Positions 8,612-19,357 are shown, counted from the first letter of the stretch. The stretch is 64,000 bases of DNA from Burkholderiales bacterium (GCA_016213325.1 JACRAY010000011.1:62001-126000), one strand, 5' to 3'. The notes: generated from the sequence alone by a model not told the origin. Numbers and translations are program-made.

Positions 8612-9466
8612 TTGGTTTCTTCGTACATGCGCGCCTTCACGGCGAGCGCACTAGTTTCACTCGCGCTCGTCTCCGGCCACCCCGCGCTGGCCCAGTCCTC
8701 CCCCAATCCCCCCGCCGCCGCATCCGCTGCCGCACCTGCAGCGCCTGCCGCCGCTGTCGCGCCCGCCGCTGCGCCGGCCGCCAAGCCCGCCAACGGCGAC
8801 AAGCCCGACAACCCCTACGGCCTGGAAGCGCTGTGGAAGGGTTCCGACCTGGTCGCACGCTTCGTGCTGATCCTGCTGACCATCATGTCCGTGGGCACCT
8901 GGTACATCCTGGTCGTCAAGCTGCTCGAGCAGATCAAGATGAACCGCCATGCGCGCACGGTCGACCTCAAGTTCTGGGGTGCCAAGACCGTGAGCGAAGG
9001 CGTCAACGCGCTGGAGAAGAACAGCGCCTACCGGTTCATCGCCGAATCGGGCGTGGCCGCCACCGCCGACCATGGCGGCCTGAAGGGCCACATCCCGATG
9101 AACGAGTGGATCCCGATGTCGATCACCGCTGCCGTCGACCGCGTGCACGCGGCGACGCAGAAGGGCCTGGCCTTCCTGGCCACCGTCGGTTCCACCTCGC
9201 CCTTCGTCGGCCTGTTCGGCACGGTGTGGGGCATCTATCACGCGCTCACGGCCATCGGCATCTCGGGCCAGGCCTCCATCGACAAGGTGGCCGGCCCCGT
9301 GGGCGAGGCGCTGATCATGACGGCCATCGGCCTGGCGGTGGCGATCCCTGCGGTGCTCGCGTACAACTGGCTCGCGCGCCGCAACAAGGCCATCATGGAC
9401 GAAGTGCGCGAGTTCAGCGACGAACTCAACGCCGTGATCGTGGGTTCGGCCGGCAAGGCCGCCTGA
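8612..9466 (+). CDS. exbB: ExbB/TolQ-type proton channel subunit
   Basis: 284 aa. The start is TTG at 8612, supported by AGGA 7 bases upstream; an ATG at 8627 lacks a nearby site. An N-terminal hydrophobic signal-like segment (to residue ~28) and an Ala/Pro-rich linker (~30-65) precede the MotA/TolQ/ExbB core. The core has a membrane segment around 85-108, then 'STSPFVGLFGTVWGIYHAL' and 'GEALIMTAIGLAVAIPAVLAYN'. With ExbD and TonB it uses the proton gradient to energise outer-membrane receptors. It begins the exbB-exbD-exbD-tonB operon. The signal-like extension is typical of longer ExbB proteins. Confidence 0.95.
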   Translation: MVSSYMRAFTASALVSLALVSGHPALAQSSPNPPAAASAAAPAAPAAAVAPAAAPAAKPANGDKPDNPYGLEALWKGSDLVARFVLILLTIMSVGTWYILVVKLLEQIKMNRHARTVDLKFWGAKTVSEGVNALEKNSAYRFIAESGVAATADHGGLKGHIPMNEWIPMSITAAVDRVHAATQKGLAFLATVGSTSPFVGLFGTVWGIYHALTAIGISGQASIDKVAGPVGEALIMTAIGLAVAIPAVLAYNWLARRNKAIMDEVREFSDELNAVIVGSAGKAA

Positions 9467-9512
9467 TTCTTCCCGCCTGCGCGCCACTGGAGGCGCGCGA
9501 AGGAGACAACCC

Positions 9513-9944
9513 ATGGCCATGGCAGTCGGACATACCGACGGCGGTGAAGACGAAGTCATCTCCGCCATCAACACCACGCCGCTGGTGGACGTGATGCTGG
9601 TGCTGCTGATCATCTTCCTGATCACCATCCCCGTCGTCACCACCTCGATTCCCGTAGCGCTGCCCAAGGAGCGGGTGGAAGTGCGGGAGACCAAGCCCGA
9701 GAACGTGATCATCTCGGTGGACCCGCAGGGCAACGTGTTCTGGTACGACCAGAAGATGGAGAACCCGCGCGCGCTCATCGAAAGGCTGAAGAAGGTTTCG
9801 CACATGAAGCCGCAGCCCGAGGTGCAGATCCGCGGCGACCTCTCCGCCAAGTACAACGGCGTGGGCAAAGTGCTCTACGCCTGCCAGGTCGCGGGCATCA
9901 CCAAGGTGGCGTTCATCACCGAGCCCCCGCCCCTGGGCGGATGA
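9513..9944 (+). CDS. exbD: ExbD biopolymer transport protein (first copy)
   Basis: 143 aa with a single membrane segment, 'NTTPLVDVMLVLLIIFLITIP'-like, near the N-terminus. Asp26 in this segment is the conserved protonatable residue of the ExbD/TolR stator. A periplasmic C-terminal domain follows. The ATG is preceded by GAAGGAGACAACCC. It lies 46 bases after exbB and 22 bases before a second exbD. Tandem ExbDs are known in TonB loci of Xanthomonas and some betaproteobacteria, where the second is needed only for some substrates. Confidence 0.95.
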   Translation: MAMAVGHTDGGEDEVISAINTTPLVDVMLVLLIIFLITIPVVTTSIPVALPKERVEVRETKPENVIISVDPQGNVFWYDQKMENPRALIERLKKVSHMKPQPEVQIRGDLSAKYNGVGKVLYACQVAGITKVAFITEPPPLGG

Positions 9945-9966
9945 CGGCCGGAAGCGAAAGACACCT

Positions 9967-10404
9967 ATGAAGAAGTCCATGGGCCTGAAGGCCCGCAAGT
10001 TCGGCAAGGGGGGTGATGCCGAAGTCATGATGGACATCAACACCACGCCGCTGATCGACGTGATGCTGGTGCTGCTGGTCATGCTGATCATCACCATCCC
10101 GATCCAGCTTCACGCCGTGAACCTGGAGATGCCGGTGGGCACCCCGCCGTCCAACATCGAGCCGGAAAAGCTCCAGATCGACATCGACGAGAAGAGCACC
10201 GTGTACTGGCAGGGCCTGCCGGTCGACGCGGCCGAGCTCGAGCAGAAGATGAAGGAGGTGGCCGCGCGCACCCCCCAGCCGGTCGTGGCGATCCGTCCCA
10301 ACAAGGACGCCTCGTACGCGGTGTTTGCCAACGTGCTGTCAAGCTCCAAGCGCAACGGGCTGGAGAAGATGACGGTGCTCGGAGCGGAGCAGTTCGTCCA
10401 ATGA
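9967..10404 (+). CDS. exbD: ExbD biopolymer transport protein (second copy)
   Basis: 145 aa. It has the same architecture as the preceding protein: 'DINTTPLIDVMLVLLVMLIIT' with conserved Asp31 in the membrane segment, then a periplasmic domain. The N-terminal cytoplasmic stretch is more basic (KSMGLKARKFGKGG), and the periplasmic domain has diverged. The duplication is therefore old rather than recent. Its stop overlaps the tonB start (ATGA), implying translational coupling. Confidence 0.95.
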   Translation: MKKSMGLKARKFGKGGDAEVMMDINTTPLIDVMLVLLVMLIITIPIQLHAVNLEMPVGTPPSNIEPEKLQIDIDEKSTVYWQGLPVDAAELEQKMKEVAARTPQPVVAIRPNKDASYAVFANVLSSSKRNGLEKMTVLGAEQFVQ

Positions 10405-11060
10405 GCGCCACATCGATGCACCGCAAACAGTACCCGGGCAACGACCCGGCGCGCCGCACCGCCGGCTGGGTCGCCGTCATCGCGCTCCACCTTTTCATCG
10501 CATGGGCCCTCGTCACGGGCACGGCGCGCAAGGCGCTGGAGATCGTGAAGAAGCCGATGGAAGCCGCGGTGATCCAGGAGGTGATCATCCCGCCCCCGCC
10601 TCCGCCACCGCCGCCGCCGCCCAAGGAGATCGTGAAGGCGCCGCCGAAGGTCGAGGCCCCGCCGCCGCCTTTCGTTCCGCCGGCGGAGGTGACCCCGCCG
10701 CCATCGAACGCGCCGGCCATCGCCTCGGTGCAGACGCCGCCCACGGCGCCGGCCGTCATCGCGCCGCCGGCGCCGCCCGCGCCGCCGGCCCCCGCACCGG
10801 TCGGCCCCACCCGCCAGGAGATGGGCGTCGCCTGCCCGACGCAGGTCAAGCCGGAAATGCCGCGCCGGGCGATCCAGCAACGCACCGAAGGCGTGGTCCG
10901 GGCCCAGGCCCTGATCCGCAACGGCAAGGTGGTCGAGGTCACCATCCTGTCCGGTCCGCAGGTGTTTCACTCCACGGTACGCGACGCCATGTTGCAGTAC
11001 CAGTGCGTGTCGGGCGCCGAGGTTCTGGCTACGCAGGAATTCGCTTTCAGGGTGGAGTAA
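10401..11060 (+). CDS. tonB: TonB energy-transducing protein
   Basis: 219 aa. One membrane anchor (~21-40) carries the SxxxH-type His30 in 'WVAVIALH'. A Pro-rich spacer (~64-135), including a run of about eleven prolines, is long enough to span the periplasm. The C-terminal domain (~140-219) has the TonB beta-alpha-beta pattern ('EGVVRAQALIRNGKVVEVTI') and two cysteines, C145 and the one in 'LQYQC', that could form a disulfide. It works with ExbB/ExbD on TonB-dependent receptors such as the one immediately downstream. Confidence 0.93.
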   Translation: MSATSMHRKQYPGNDPARRTAGWVAVIALHLFIAWALVTGTARKALEIVKKPMEAAVIQEVIIPPPPPPPPPPPKEIVKAPPKVEAPPPPFVPPAEVTPPPSNAPAIASVQTPPTAPAVIAPPAPPAPPAPAPVGPTRQEMGVACPTQVKPEMPRRAIQQRTEGVVRAQALIRNGKVVEVTILSGPQVFHSTVRDAMLQYQCVSGAEVLATQEFAFRVE

Positions 11061-11154
11061 CACCCCCAAATGAAACCCTGATGTATTTGGGCAACACGGA
11101 GGCGCGAAACGGGCTTCCTCCAAGTGACGGCCCAACTTGTCTATGTAAGAGTTC

Positions 11155-11185
11155 TTGCCGGGACGTCGTGCCCGGCAATTTTTTT
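11155..11185 (+). terminator. Rho-independent terminator after tonB
   Basis: An 8-bp stem TTGCCGGG (11155-11162) / CCCGGCAA (11171-11178) with an 8-base loop is followed by seven T's. It lies 95 bases after tonB and 77 bases before the receptor gene, so the receptor probably has its own promoter, or readthrough is limited. Confidence 0.85.
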
Positions 11186-11261
11186 GCCGGAAGCGTAATC
11201 GCCCAATGTGCGGGGTAGGGGCTCAAGCCCACACTCTTTCAGGAATTGGTCTGGAGAACAC

Positions 11262-14159
11262 ATGAAAACGGACACCAGGTTTAAGAAAACCGGGGTGGCG
11301 CGCGCTGTCATCGCAGCGCTATGCGGCACCGCGTCGATGATGGTTGCGCAGGAGACCCTTGCGCAGGCCCAGTCATTGCAGCGCGTGGAAATCACGGGCA
11401 CGAACATCCGGCGTGCAGACGCCGAGACGGCGGCGCCGGTGCAGACGGTCACGCGGGAAGAAATCATCAACTCGGGCAAGAGCTCGGTTGCTGAATACCT
11501 TCAGACCCTGACGGCCGACAACGCGGGCTCGGTGCCCATGACGTTCGGCAACGGCTTTGCTTCGGGTGCATCCGGCATCTCGCTGCGCGGCTTCGGCGCG
11601 CACGCCACGCTGGTGCTGATCAACGGCCGCCGCATCGCGCCGTACGGCCTGGCGGACGACGGCCAGAAGCAGTTCGTCGACCTGAACATGATTCCGCTGG
11701 AAGCGGTGGACCGCGTCGAAGTCCTGAAGGACGGCGGCTCGGCGATCTACGGCTCCGACGCCCTGGGCGGCGTGGTCAACGTGATCCTGCGCAAGAACTT
11801 CAATGGCACGGTCGTCAAGGTCGACGGCGGCACCTCGCGCTACAGCGACGGCAACGAGCTGAAGGCGGCCATCACACACGGCTTCGTCAACGAGGCGTCC
11901 GGCCTGAGCGTGCTGCTGAACTTCGAGATGATGAAGAAGGAAGCCATCTGGAACCGCGACCGCAAGGGCCGTGGCCTGATCGGCGAGTCCGACCTGCGCC
12001 GCATCGGCTTCGACCACACCGGCGGCACGGGCGCGGTGGCGACCGGCGGCACGGGCGTGATCATCCAGACCAACCTGGCAGGCAGTTCGATTGTCGGCAA
12101 CGTCCGCAACCCGGCGACCCTCGAGTACTACAGCCGCCACAACCTGAACACGGCGCAGACCGGCTTCACCCGCAACTTCCCGGCGATCGATTGCGCCGCG
12201 ATGTCGAACAACTACCCGCAGGGTGGCGACGCGAACGGCGGCGGCTGCCTGATCGATGCCACGCAGCAGTACACGCAGGTACAGCCCGAGCAGCAGACCA
12301 TGAACTTCTTTGCGCGCGCGAGCAAGATGCTCAATGCGAACACGGAAGTCTATGGCGAGTTCACGCTGTACAAGGGTGAGTCCACCTCCTCCGGCACGCC
12401 GTCGGGCGTCAGCGGCTCGGTCGGCTCGCCGATCGGCCCCGTTTCCAACGCCGGCGTGGCGCTGGGCGCTGCGCACCCCGACAACCCGTACTTCGGCAGC
12501 GCTGCCCGCCTGCGCTACCTGGCAGCGGACGTTGGCCCGCGCGTCGGCAACCTCGACTCCACCTTCACGCGCGCGCTGCTGGGCATGAAGGGCACCTGGG
12601 GCACGTGGGACTACGACACCGCGCTGCTGCACTCGGAAAACGAGGTGTCGAACAGCCGTACGGGCTTCCTGGTTCGTAACGTCGCGTTTGCCATGCTCAA
12701 CCCGACGGCTGCCAACGTGGCCGCTGCTTCGGCGACCAGCCCGGCCTATGCGGCGCTGGTGGCAGCGAACGGCGGCGTGGCTCCGTTCTGGCGTATCGGC
12801 GAGAATGCCAACCTGAACTCGGCCGCGTTGTACAGCGTGCTGTCGCCCACCATCGGCAACGACGGCAAGACGAAAATCACGCAGGCCGACGTCAAGGTGA
12901 CGACCGAGCTCGGCAAGATGGCCGGCGGCGCGATCGGCTTTGCAGCCGGCCTCGAAGCCCGCCGCGAGTCGGCCACGCTCGAACCCACGACGTTCACCAG
13001 CACCGGCCAGATCATCGGCCTGGGCTATTCCGCCTACAGCGCGGCCCGCACCGTGTGGGCCGCCTACGCGGAAGGCCTGTTCCCGGTGACCAAACAGCTC
13101 GAGGCGAGCATCGCTGCCCGCTACGACCACTACAGCGACGTAGGCAATTCCTTCACTCCGAAGGCCAGCCTCAAGTGGCGCCCGGTCGACAACCTCGCCC
13201 TGCGTGGCACGTACTCCAAGGGCTTCCGCGCCCCGGGTGCAGCCGAAATCTCCGCAGGCGGCGTCTCGGTGTCGGCGTTCACCGCCGCGGCCGACCCGCT
13301 GCGTTGCGCAGCCGGCGTGGTGGCTGCCTGCTCGGCCGGTTCCGTGGCCCTGCTGATCTCCGGCAACCCCAACCTGCAGCCCGAAAAGTCCGACAGCTTC
13401 ACGGTCGGTGCGGTGTGGGACATCACGCCCAAGACCGGCCTGGCCATCGACTACTGGCAGACCAAGCGAAAGGGCGAGATCGGCACCGAGCCGACCGACT
13501 CCGCGATCGCAGCCGGCCGTGTCGTGCGTGACCCGTCGACCTCGACGGGACCCGGCGACCCGGGCGCGATCATCTCGGTGCTGGAACAGTTCGTGAACGC
13601 GTCGCGCACCACGGTCAAGGGTATCGACCTCGACCTGAAGCACCGCTGGGACCTCGAGGGCGGCCGCGGCAAGATCACGGCGGGCGTCACCTGGACCCAC
13701 ATGCTCAAGTCCGAGCGCGTGGACCCGGACGGCACCGTGCGCGACTTCGTCGGCACGCACGGCAACTGCGACGTGACCAACTGCATCGGCACCGCGCGTG
13801 ACCGTATCAGCATGGCCACCGGCTGGGAAATGGGTCCGTGGCGCGTCGGCCTTTCGGCCAACTACCGCGGCCGCCTCTCGGGCACCAACTTCCGCGGCGA
13901 CCCCGCAGGTTGCGCGGTGCTGTTCCCGAGCGGTGCAGATGCCCCGACCGGCTGCCGTATCGGCTCGTTCACCACGTTCGACCTGGGCCTGCGCTACAAG
14001 CTGCGCGACAAGACCGAGATCTACGGTTCCATCCAGAACCTGTTCGATCGCATCCCGCCGTGGGACCCGGTCACGTACGGCGCCATCAACTACAACCCGC
14101 TGGACTACAGCGGCGCTGTGGGCCGTTACTACAAGATCGGCGTGCGTCACCAGTTCTGA
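11262..14159 (+). CDS. TonB-dependent outer-membrane receptor
   Basis: 965 aa from the ATG at 11262, which follows CTGGAGAA. A signal peptide is cleaved around 'AQETLAQAQ'. The plug domain (~40-170) shows 'LQRVEITGTNIRRADAETAAP', 'ISLRGFGAHATLVLINGRRIAPY' and 'VDRVEVLKDGGSAIYGSDALGGVVNV'. The remainder is a 22-strand-type barrel ending in the aromatic 'YYKIGVRHQF'. The 'ITGTNIRR' type of plug is common among receptors for organic substrates (peptides, glycans) rather than siderophores. With the peptide-uptake island next door, oligopeptide import is a reasonable inference, not a demonstrated function. An intrinsic terminator follows. Confidence 0.93.
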   Translation: MKTDTRFKKTGVARAVIAALCGTASMMVAQETLAQAQSLQRVEITGTNIRRADAETAAPVQTVTREEIINSGKSSVAEYLQTLTADNAGSVPMTFGNGFASGASGISLRGFGAHATLVLINGRRIAPYGLADDGQKQFVDLNMIPLEAVDRVEVLKDGGSAIYGSDALGGVVNVILRKNFNGTVVKVDGGTSRYSDGNELKAAITHGFVNEASGLSVLLNFEMMKKEAIWNRDRKGRGLIGESDLRRIGFDHTGGTGAVATGGTGVIIQTNLAGSSIVGNVRNPATLEYYSRHNLNTAQTGFTRNFPAIDCAAMSNNYPQGGDANGGGCLIDATQQYTQVQPEQQTMNFFARASKMLNANTEVYGEFTLYKGESTSSGTPSGVSGSVGSPIGPVSNAGVALGAAHPDNPYFGSAARLRYLAADVGPRVGNLDSTFTRALLGMKGTWGTWDYDTALLHSENEVSNSRTGFLVRNVAFAMLNPTAANVAAASATSPAYAALVAANGGVAPFWRIGENANLNSAALYSVLSPTIGNDGKTKITQADVKVTTELGKMAGGAIGFAAGLEARRESATLEPTTFTSTGQIIGLGYSAYSAARTVWAAYAEGLFPVTKQLEASIAARYDHYSDVGNSFTPKASLKWRPVDNLALRGTYSKGFRAPGAAEISAGGVSVSAFTAAADPLRCAAGVVAACSAGSVALLISGNPNLQPEKSDSFTVGAVWDITPKTGLAIDYWQTKRKGEIGTEPTDSAIAAGRVVRDPSTSTGPGDPGAIISVLEQFVNASRTTVKGIDLDLKHRWDLEGGRGKITAGVTWTHMLKSERVDPDGTVRDFVGTHGNCDVTNCIGTARDRISMATGWEMGPWRVGLSANYRGRLSGTNFRGDPAGCAVLFPSGADAPTGCRIGSFTTFDLGLRYKLRDKTEIYGSIQNLFDRIPPWDPVTYGAINYNPLDYSGAVGRYYKIGVRHQF

Positions 14160-14180
14160 TACGCACTGCTGCTACGAAAA

Positions 14181-14208
14181 AACCGCCGGTTCGCCGGCGG
14201 TTTTTTTT
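14181..14208 (+). terminator. Rho-independent terminator after TonB receptor
   Basis: A 9-bp stem AACCGCCGG (14181-14189) / CCGGCGGTT (14194-14202) with a stable TTCG tetraloop is followed by a run of T's. It ends the receptor transcript and faces the convergent MFS gene. Confidence 0.93.
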
Positions 14209-14252
14209 GATGCTTTCCTCTGCGTTCAAGACCTCATGGGAAAGTCGCGAAA

Positions 14253-15534
14253 CTACCCCTGCTGCGGCAGTTCCCGCACCCGGCGAAGCTGCGTAAGGAC
14301 GTAGCCCGCAACCGTCAACACCAGCACGCCGATGCCCGCCGTCCCGAGTGCCCAACGAAGACCCAGGTGCTCACCCATCCAGCCGCCCAGCAAAGCGCCC
14401 GGCGCGGCGGGCAACAGGATCAGCCACCTCATCGTGCTCGTCATGCGCCCCAGCATCGGCTGCGGCGTGAGCGCCTGGCGCAGCGACAGGAAGTTGATGA
14501 AGACCAGCACGGCGCCCGTGGCGAAGCAGACCAGCATGAAGACGAACGAAGGCACGCCGAAGCGCCCCGCGGGCACCAGCGCCACCTGCAGCCAGCCCAG
14601 GCCGCAGATCGCAAAGCCCAGCAGCAGGCTGGGACCCACGCCGATGCGGCGCGACACGCGGTTGCCGAAAACGCCGGCCAGCACGCTGCCTACGCCCAGG
14701 CCGATGTAGCACAGGCCCACCTGCCGCTCGTCCAGCCCCAGCTCGCGCGTGGCGAACAGGATCTGCACGACCAGTGCCATGTTGTGGCACATCTGCCAGC
14801 CGCCCACCAGGATGGCCATGACCACCAGCAGGGGCACGCCGGCCACGAAGCGCAGGCCCGCCTTCAGCGCGGGCCAGAAGGCGTCGCGGATCAGCGAGTG
14901 CGGCGGCTCCTCGATCTTCAGGCCGCGCAGGATCGTCACGCTGAACACCAGCAGTACGGCGTCGGCGAGCAAGGCCACCGGCGCGCCCACCAGGCGGATC
15001 AGCGCACCGGCAACGCCCGGGCCCATCACTTCAGCCGTGGAGCCCGCCAGCGCGTTCTTGGCGTGCGCTTCCACCAGGCGCGAGCGCGGCACGATCTGGG
15101 TCAGCACGATCTGCGCGGCGCTGCCCGCCACGGTGTAGACGCAGCCGATGACGAAGGCGATGACGTAGAGGTACGGCATGTTCAGCCAGCCCATCCACCA
15201 CGCGATGGGCACGGTCGCCAGCGAGAATGCCATCAACGCTTCGCCCCAGATGTACACCGGAAGCTTCCGCATGCGGTCGAGGTACACGCCCGAAGGCAGC
15301 GACAGCAGCACGAAGGGCGCGATCTCCATTGCGGTCAGCAGGCCCATCTGCGTGGCGCTCGCCTGCAGCAGCACGGCTGCGGTGAGCGGCACGGCCAGCA
15401 GCGTGATCTGGCTGCCGAACGAGCTGATCAGGATCGAGAGCCAGAGCCGCCGGTACAGGCGATCGCGCAGCAGGTCGCCTTCAGGCAGGGTGTACCAGGC
15501 ACGTGATGCGTCATTCCCGCGGGGATGACGTGTG

Positions 15535-15542
<8 letters not shown>
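14253..15542 (-). CDS. MFS transporter (EntS/MFS_3-like exporter)
   Basis: 429 aa with about twelve hydrophobic segments. Motifs: 'LWLSILISSFGSQITLLAVPL' at the first helix, the MFS motif-A-like 'LPSGVYLDRMRKLPV' after helix 2, and 'GPGVAGALIRLVGAPVALLADA' at helix 6. This is the drug/siderophore-exporter branch that includes EntS. The annotated start overlaps the oppF stop by 8 bases, so it ends the opp operon. Codons ~6-12 coincide with a CATTCCCGCGGGGATG palindrome, so the N-terminal 'HPRGNDASRAW' may be repeat-derived and the native start may be further in. Substrate unknown. Confidence 0.85.
15510..15529. repeat. Short palindrome overlapping the MFS start region
   Basis: GTCATTCCCGC and GGGGATGAC form a near-perfect palindrome inside the first codons of the MFS gene. 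It looks like the two ends of the longer repeat seen at 19322-19357 and 53381-53413. Confidence 0.5.
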
Positions 15543-16517
<975 letters not shown>

Positions 16518-16521
<4 letters not shown>

Positions 16522-17480
16522 CGTGCAGCCTCCACTTCCGCAGGGTCGCGGTGGCAGGCGCGCCCGTCGACGAAGACAGGCCGATCGGTGCGGCAGGCAT
16601 CCATGGCGAACGTACAGCGCGGGTTGAAGGCGCAGCCCGCGGGCAGCCGCGCCATGTTGGGCGGCGTGCCGGGGATCGCGGCCAGCAGGCCATCGTCCTG
16701 GTCGAGCCGCGGCGCGGCCTTCAGCAGGCCCAGCGTGTAGGGGTGCGTCGGGTGGTAGAAGATCTCTTCGGCGCTGCCCTGTTCCATCACGCGGCCGCCG
16801 TACATCACGGCGACTTCGTCGCAGATGCCCGCCACCACGCCGAGGTCGTGCGTGATCATGATGATGGCGGTGCCGAATTCCTTCTGCAGGTCGCGCAGCA
16901 TGGCGATGATCTGAGCCTGCACCGTCACGTCGAGCGCCGTCGTGGGCTCGTCGGCGATCAGCAGGTCGGGCTGGCACAGCAGCGCGATGGCGATCATGAT
17001 GCGCTGGCGCATGCCACCCGAGAACTCGTGCGGGTACATGCGGATGCGGCGTGCCGCGTCGGGGATGCGCACCTGCTCCAGTGTCTGGATAGCGAGCTGC
17101 AGCGCGCTCTTGCGCGACAGCTTCTTGTGGAACTCCAGTACCTCGGTCATCTGCCGCTCCACCGTGAGGTACGGATTGAGCGACGTCATGGGGTCCTGGA
17201 AGATCATGGCGATGCGGTCGCCGCGGATGCGATTGAGCTGCGGCGTGGGCAGTGCCAGCAGGTCCTGTCCGTTGTAGACGGCCTTGCCGCTGGCGCTGCC
17301 GTTGGCTGCCAGCAGCCCCATGATCGCCAGCATGCTCTGGCTCTTGCCCGAGCCGCTCTCGCCCACGATGCCCAGCGTCTGGCCCTGCTCGAGCTTCAGG
17401 CTCAGTTCGTTGACGGCGCAGACTTCGCCTTCGGGTGTCTTGAACCGGACGCTCAGGTCCTGGATGTCGAGGAGCGGCAT
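16518..17480 (-). CDS. oppD: Oligopeptide ABC transporter ATP-binding protein OppD
   Basis: 320 aa. Walker A 'GESGSGKSQSMLAIMGLL', ABC signature 'FSGGMRQRIMIAIALL', Walker B 'LLIADEPTTALD' and 'MITHDLGVVAGICDEVAVMYGG'. The C-terminal oligopeptide module 'CAFNPRCTFAMDACRTDRP' holds the expected cysteine pair. It starts 2 bases after the oppC stop and overlaps oppF by 4 bases. It pairs with OppF as the second nucleotide-binding subunit. Confidence 0.95.
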
Positions 17481-17482
17481 GT

Positions 17483-18391
17483 TCAACGCTCCTTCGGGTC
17501 CAGCGCATCGCGCAGCCCGTCGCCGATGAAGTTGAAGCAATACAGCGTGACCGACAACAGCGCGCCCGGGAACAGCAGCAGCCAGGGCGAGCCTTCCATC
17601 ACGCTGGTGCCGTCCTCGATCAGCACGCCCCAGCTCGTCATGGGCTCCTGGATGCCCAGGCCCAGGAACGACAGCACCGACTCGGTGAGGATCACGCCGG
17701 GGATGGTGACGGTGGTGTAGATCGCGACGATGCCCAGCAGGTTGGGCACGATGTGCGAAAAGATGATGCGCCGCGTCGGCACGCCGACGGCGCGCGCCGC
17801 TTCGACGAATTCGCGGTGGCGCAGCGACAGGGTCTGGCCGCGCACCACGCGAGCCATGTCCATCCACGAGAAAGCCGTGATCGCCAGCACCACCAGGTAG
17901 AACTCGCGGCCCAGCAGCGTCACCAGCAGGATGGCGATCAGCAGGTAGGGGATGGCGTACATCATGTCGACCACGCGCATCATGAAGGCGTCGGTCTTGC
18001 CGCCGATGAAGCCGGCCGTCGCGCCCCACGCAATGCCGATCGCCACCGAGGCGAGCGTGGCCAGCAGGCCGACCATCAGCGAGATGCGCCCGCCGATCAG
18101 GCAGCGCACCAGCAGGTCGCGGCCCGACTCGTCGGTGCCCCACCAGTGCATGTTCTTCAGCGACGGCGGCAGCTTCATCGCGTCCCAGTCGGCGGTGTCG
18201 AACTCGTGCGGCAGCACCATGGGGCCGAAGATGCAGGCCAGCGTGATGATGGCCAGCACGATGAAGCTGGCCACTGCCGCCTTGTTGCGCATGAAGCGGC
18301 GGCGCGCGTCCGACCAGGGGCTGCGGCCCGGCATGGCGGGCCGCGTCGTTTCGAGTGTGCTGACGAGGGTGTCGTTCTTGTTGGTCAGCAT
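17483..18391 (-). CDS. oppC: Oligopeptide ABC transporter permease OppC
   Basis: 302 aa with about six membrane segments. 'LPPSLKNMHWWGTDESGRDLLVRCL' and 'HREFVEAARAVGVPTRRIIFSHIVPN' (the EAA loop that docks the ATPases) are closely OppC-like. The last helix ends at 'FIGDGLRDALDPKER', normal for the family. Three bases separate it from oppB and two from oppD, so it lies in one operon. Confidence 0.95.
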   Translation of the reverse strand: MLTNKNDTLVSTLETTRPAMPGRSPWSDARRRFMRNKAAVASFIVLAIITLACIFGPMVLPHEFDTADWDAMKLPPSLKNMHWWGTDESGRDLLVRCLIGGRISLMVGLLATLASVAIGIAWGATAGFIGGKTDAFMMRVVDMMYAIPYLLIAILLVTLLGREFYLVVLAITAFSWMDMARVVRGQTLSLRHREFVEAARAVGVPTRRIIFSHIVPNLLGIVAIYTTVTIPGVILTESVLSFLGLGIQEPMTSWGVLIEDGTSVMEGSPWLLLFPGALLSVTLYCFNFIGDGLRDALDPKER

Positions 18392-18394
18392 GCT

Positions 18395-19315
18395 TCAGTA
18401 CCTGATCTTCGGGTCGAGCGCGGCATACGCCAGGTCGACCAGCAGGTTGAGGGCGACCGCGATCACGGTGATCAGCACCACGAGCCCCAGCACCAGCGTG
18501 TAGTCGCGGTTGCCCGCGCCGTTGACGATCAGCTTGCCGATGCCCGGCAGCGAGAACACGGTCTCGGTGACCAGCGCGGCGGTGATCGACGAGATCGCCA
18601 GCGGGCCGATGATCGACACCACCGGCAGCAGCGCCGGCTTGAAGGCGTGGCGCAGCACCACGGTGCGGGTTGGCAGGCCCTTGGCGCGTGCCGTGCGGAT
18701 GAAGTTGCTGTGCATCACCTCGATCAGGCTGCCGCGCATCACGCGGCCTATGGTGGCCACGTTGATGAACGTGAGCAGGGCGACCGGCAGCAGCATGTAC
18801 TGCCACTGGAAAGCTTCCCAGCCGCCGGCGGGCAGCCAGCGCAGCCACAGCGCGAAGACGAGCACCAGCACGGGGCCCATCACGAACGACGGCACCACGC
18901 TGCCGAGGTTGCTGACCAGCATCAGGGCGTAGTCCGCGGCGCTGTTCTGCCGCAAGGCCGCGACCGTGCCGAGAGCGACACCGAGCACCAGCGCGAGCAC
19001 CATGGCCGTGCCGCCGATCGACAGCGACACCGGGAGGGCGGCAGCGACGAGGTCATTGACGGACCAGTCGGCGTACCGGAACGACGCGCCCAGGTCGCCC
19101 TGCAACAGGTTGCCCAGGTACTTCAGGTACTGCTGCCACAGCGGCAGGTCGAGCCCGTACTTGGCGTTCAGGTTCGCCAGCACGGCTTCGGAGACCTTGC
19201 GTTCCTGGTCGAACGGGCCGCCCGGTGCCGCGTGCAGCAGGAAGTAGCTGACGGTGATGACCGCCAGCAAGGTGGGTATGGCCGCCAGCAGGCGGCGCAG
19301 GGTGTAGGACCACAT
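18395..19315 (-). CDS. oppB: Oligopeptide ABC transporter permease OppB
   Basis: 306 aa, the same length as E. coli OppB and very similar in motif: 'LRRLLAAIPTLLAVITVSYF', 'YADWSVNDLVAAALPVS', 'EVMHSNFIRTARAKGLPTRTVVLRHAFKPALLPV' (EAA loop) and the ending 'YAALDPKIRY'. Six membrane segments are expected. It forms the translocation pore with OppC. A 36-bp repeat lies in the short gap to the upstream binding-protein gene. Confidence 0.96.
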   Translation of the reverse strand: MWSYTLRRLLAAIPTLLAVITVSYFLLHAAPGGPFDQERKVSEAVLANLNAKYGLDLPLWQQYLKYLGNLLQGDLGASFRYADWSVNDLVAAALPVSLSIGGTAMVLALVLGVALGTVAALRQNSAADYALMLVSNLGSVVPSFVMGPVLVLVFALWLRWLPAGGWEAFQWQYMLLPVALLTFINVATIGRVMRGSLIEVMHSNFIRTARAKGLPTRTVVLRHAFKPALLPVVSIIGPLAISSITAALVTETVFSLPGIGKLIVNGAGNRDYTLVLGLVVLITVIAVALNLLVDLAYAALDPKIRY

Positions 19316-19321
19316 GGAGAG

Positions 19322-19357
19322 GGAAGCTCTGGGTCCCCGCCTCCGCGGGGATGACGA
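19322..19357. repeat. Palindromic intergenic repeat between oppA and oppB
   Basis: On the minus strand this reads TCATCCCCGCGGAGGCGGGG followed by ACCCAGAGCTTCC. It matches 53381-53413 almost base for base. It sits in the 54-base gap between the binding-protein and oppB genes, where it could lower downstream expression or stabilise the upstream mRNA. Confidence 0.7.

Noticed and set aside
11373..14150. 925-aa reverse frame opposite the TonB receptor
   Set aside because: Arg/Ala/Val-rich, without recognisable motifs, fully antisense to a clear receptor gene.
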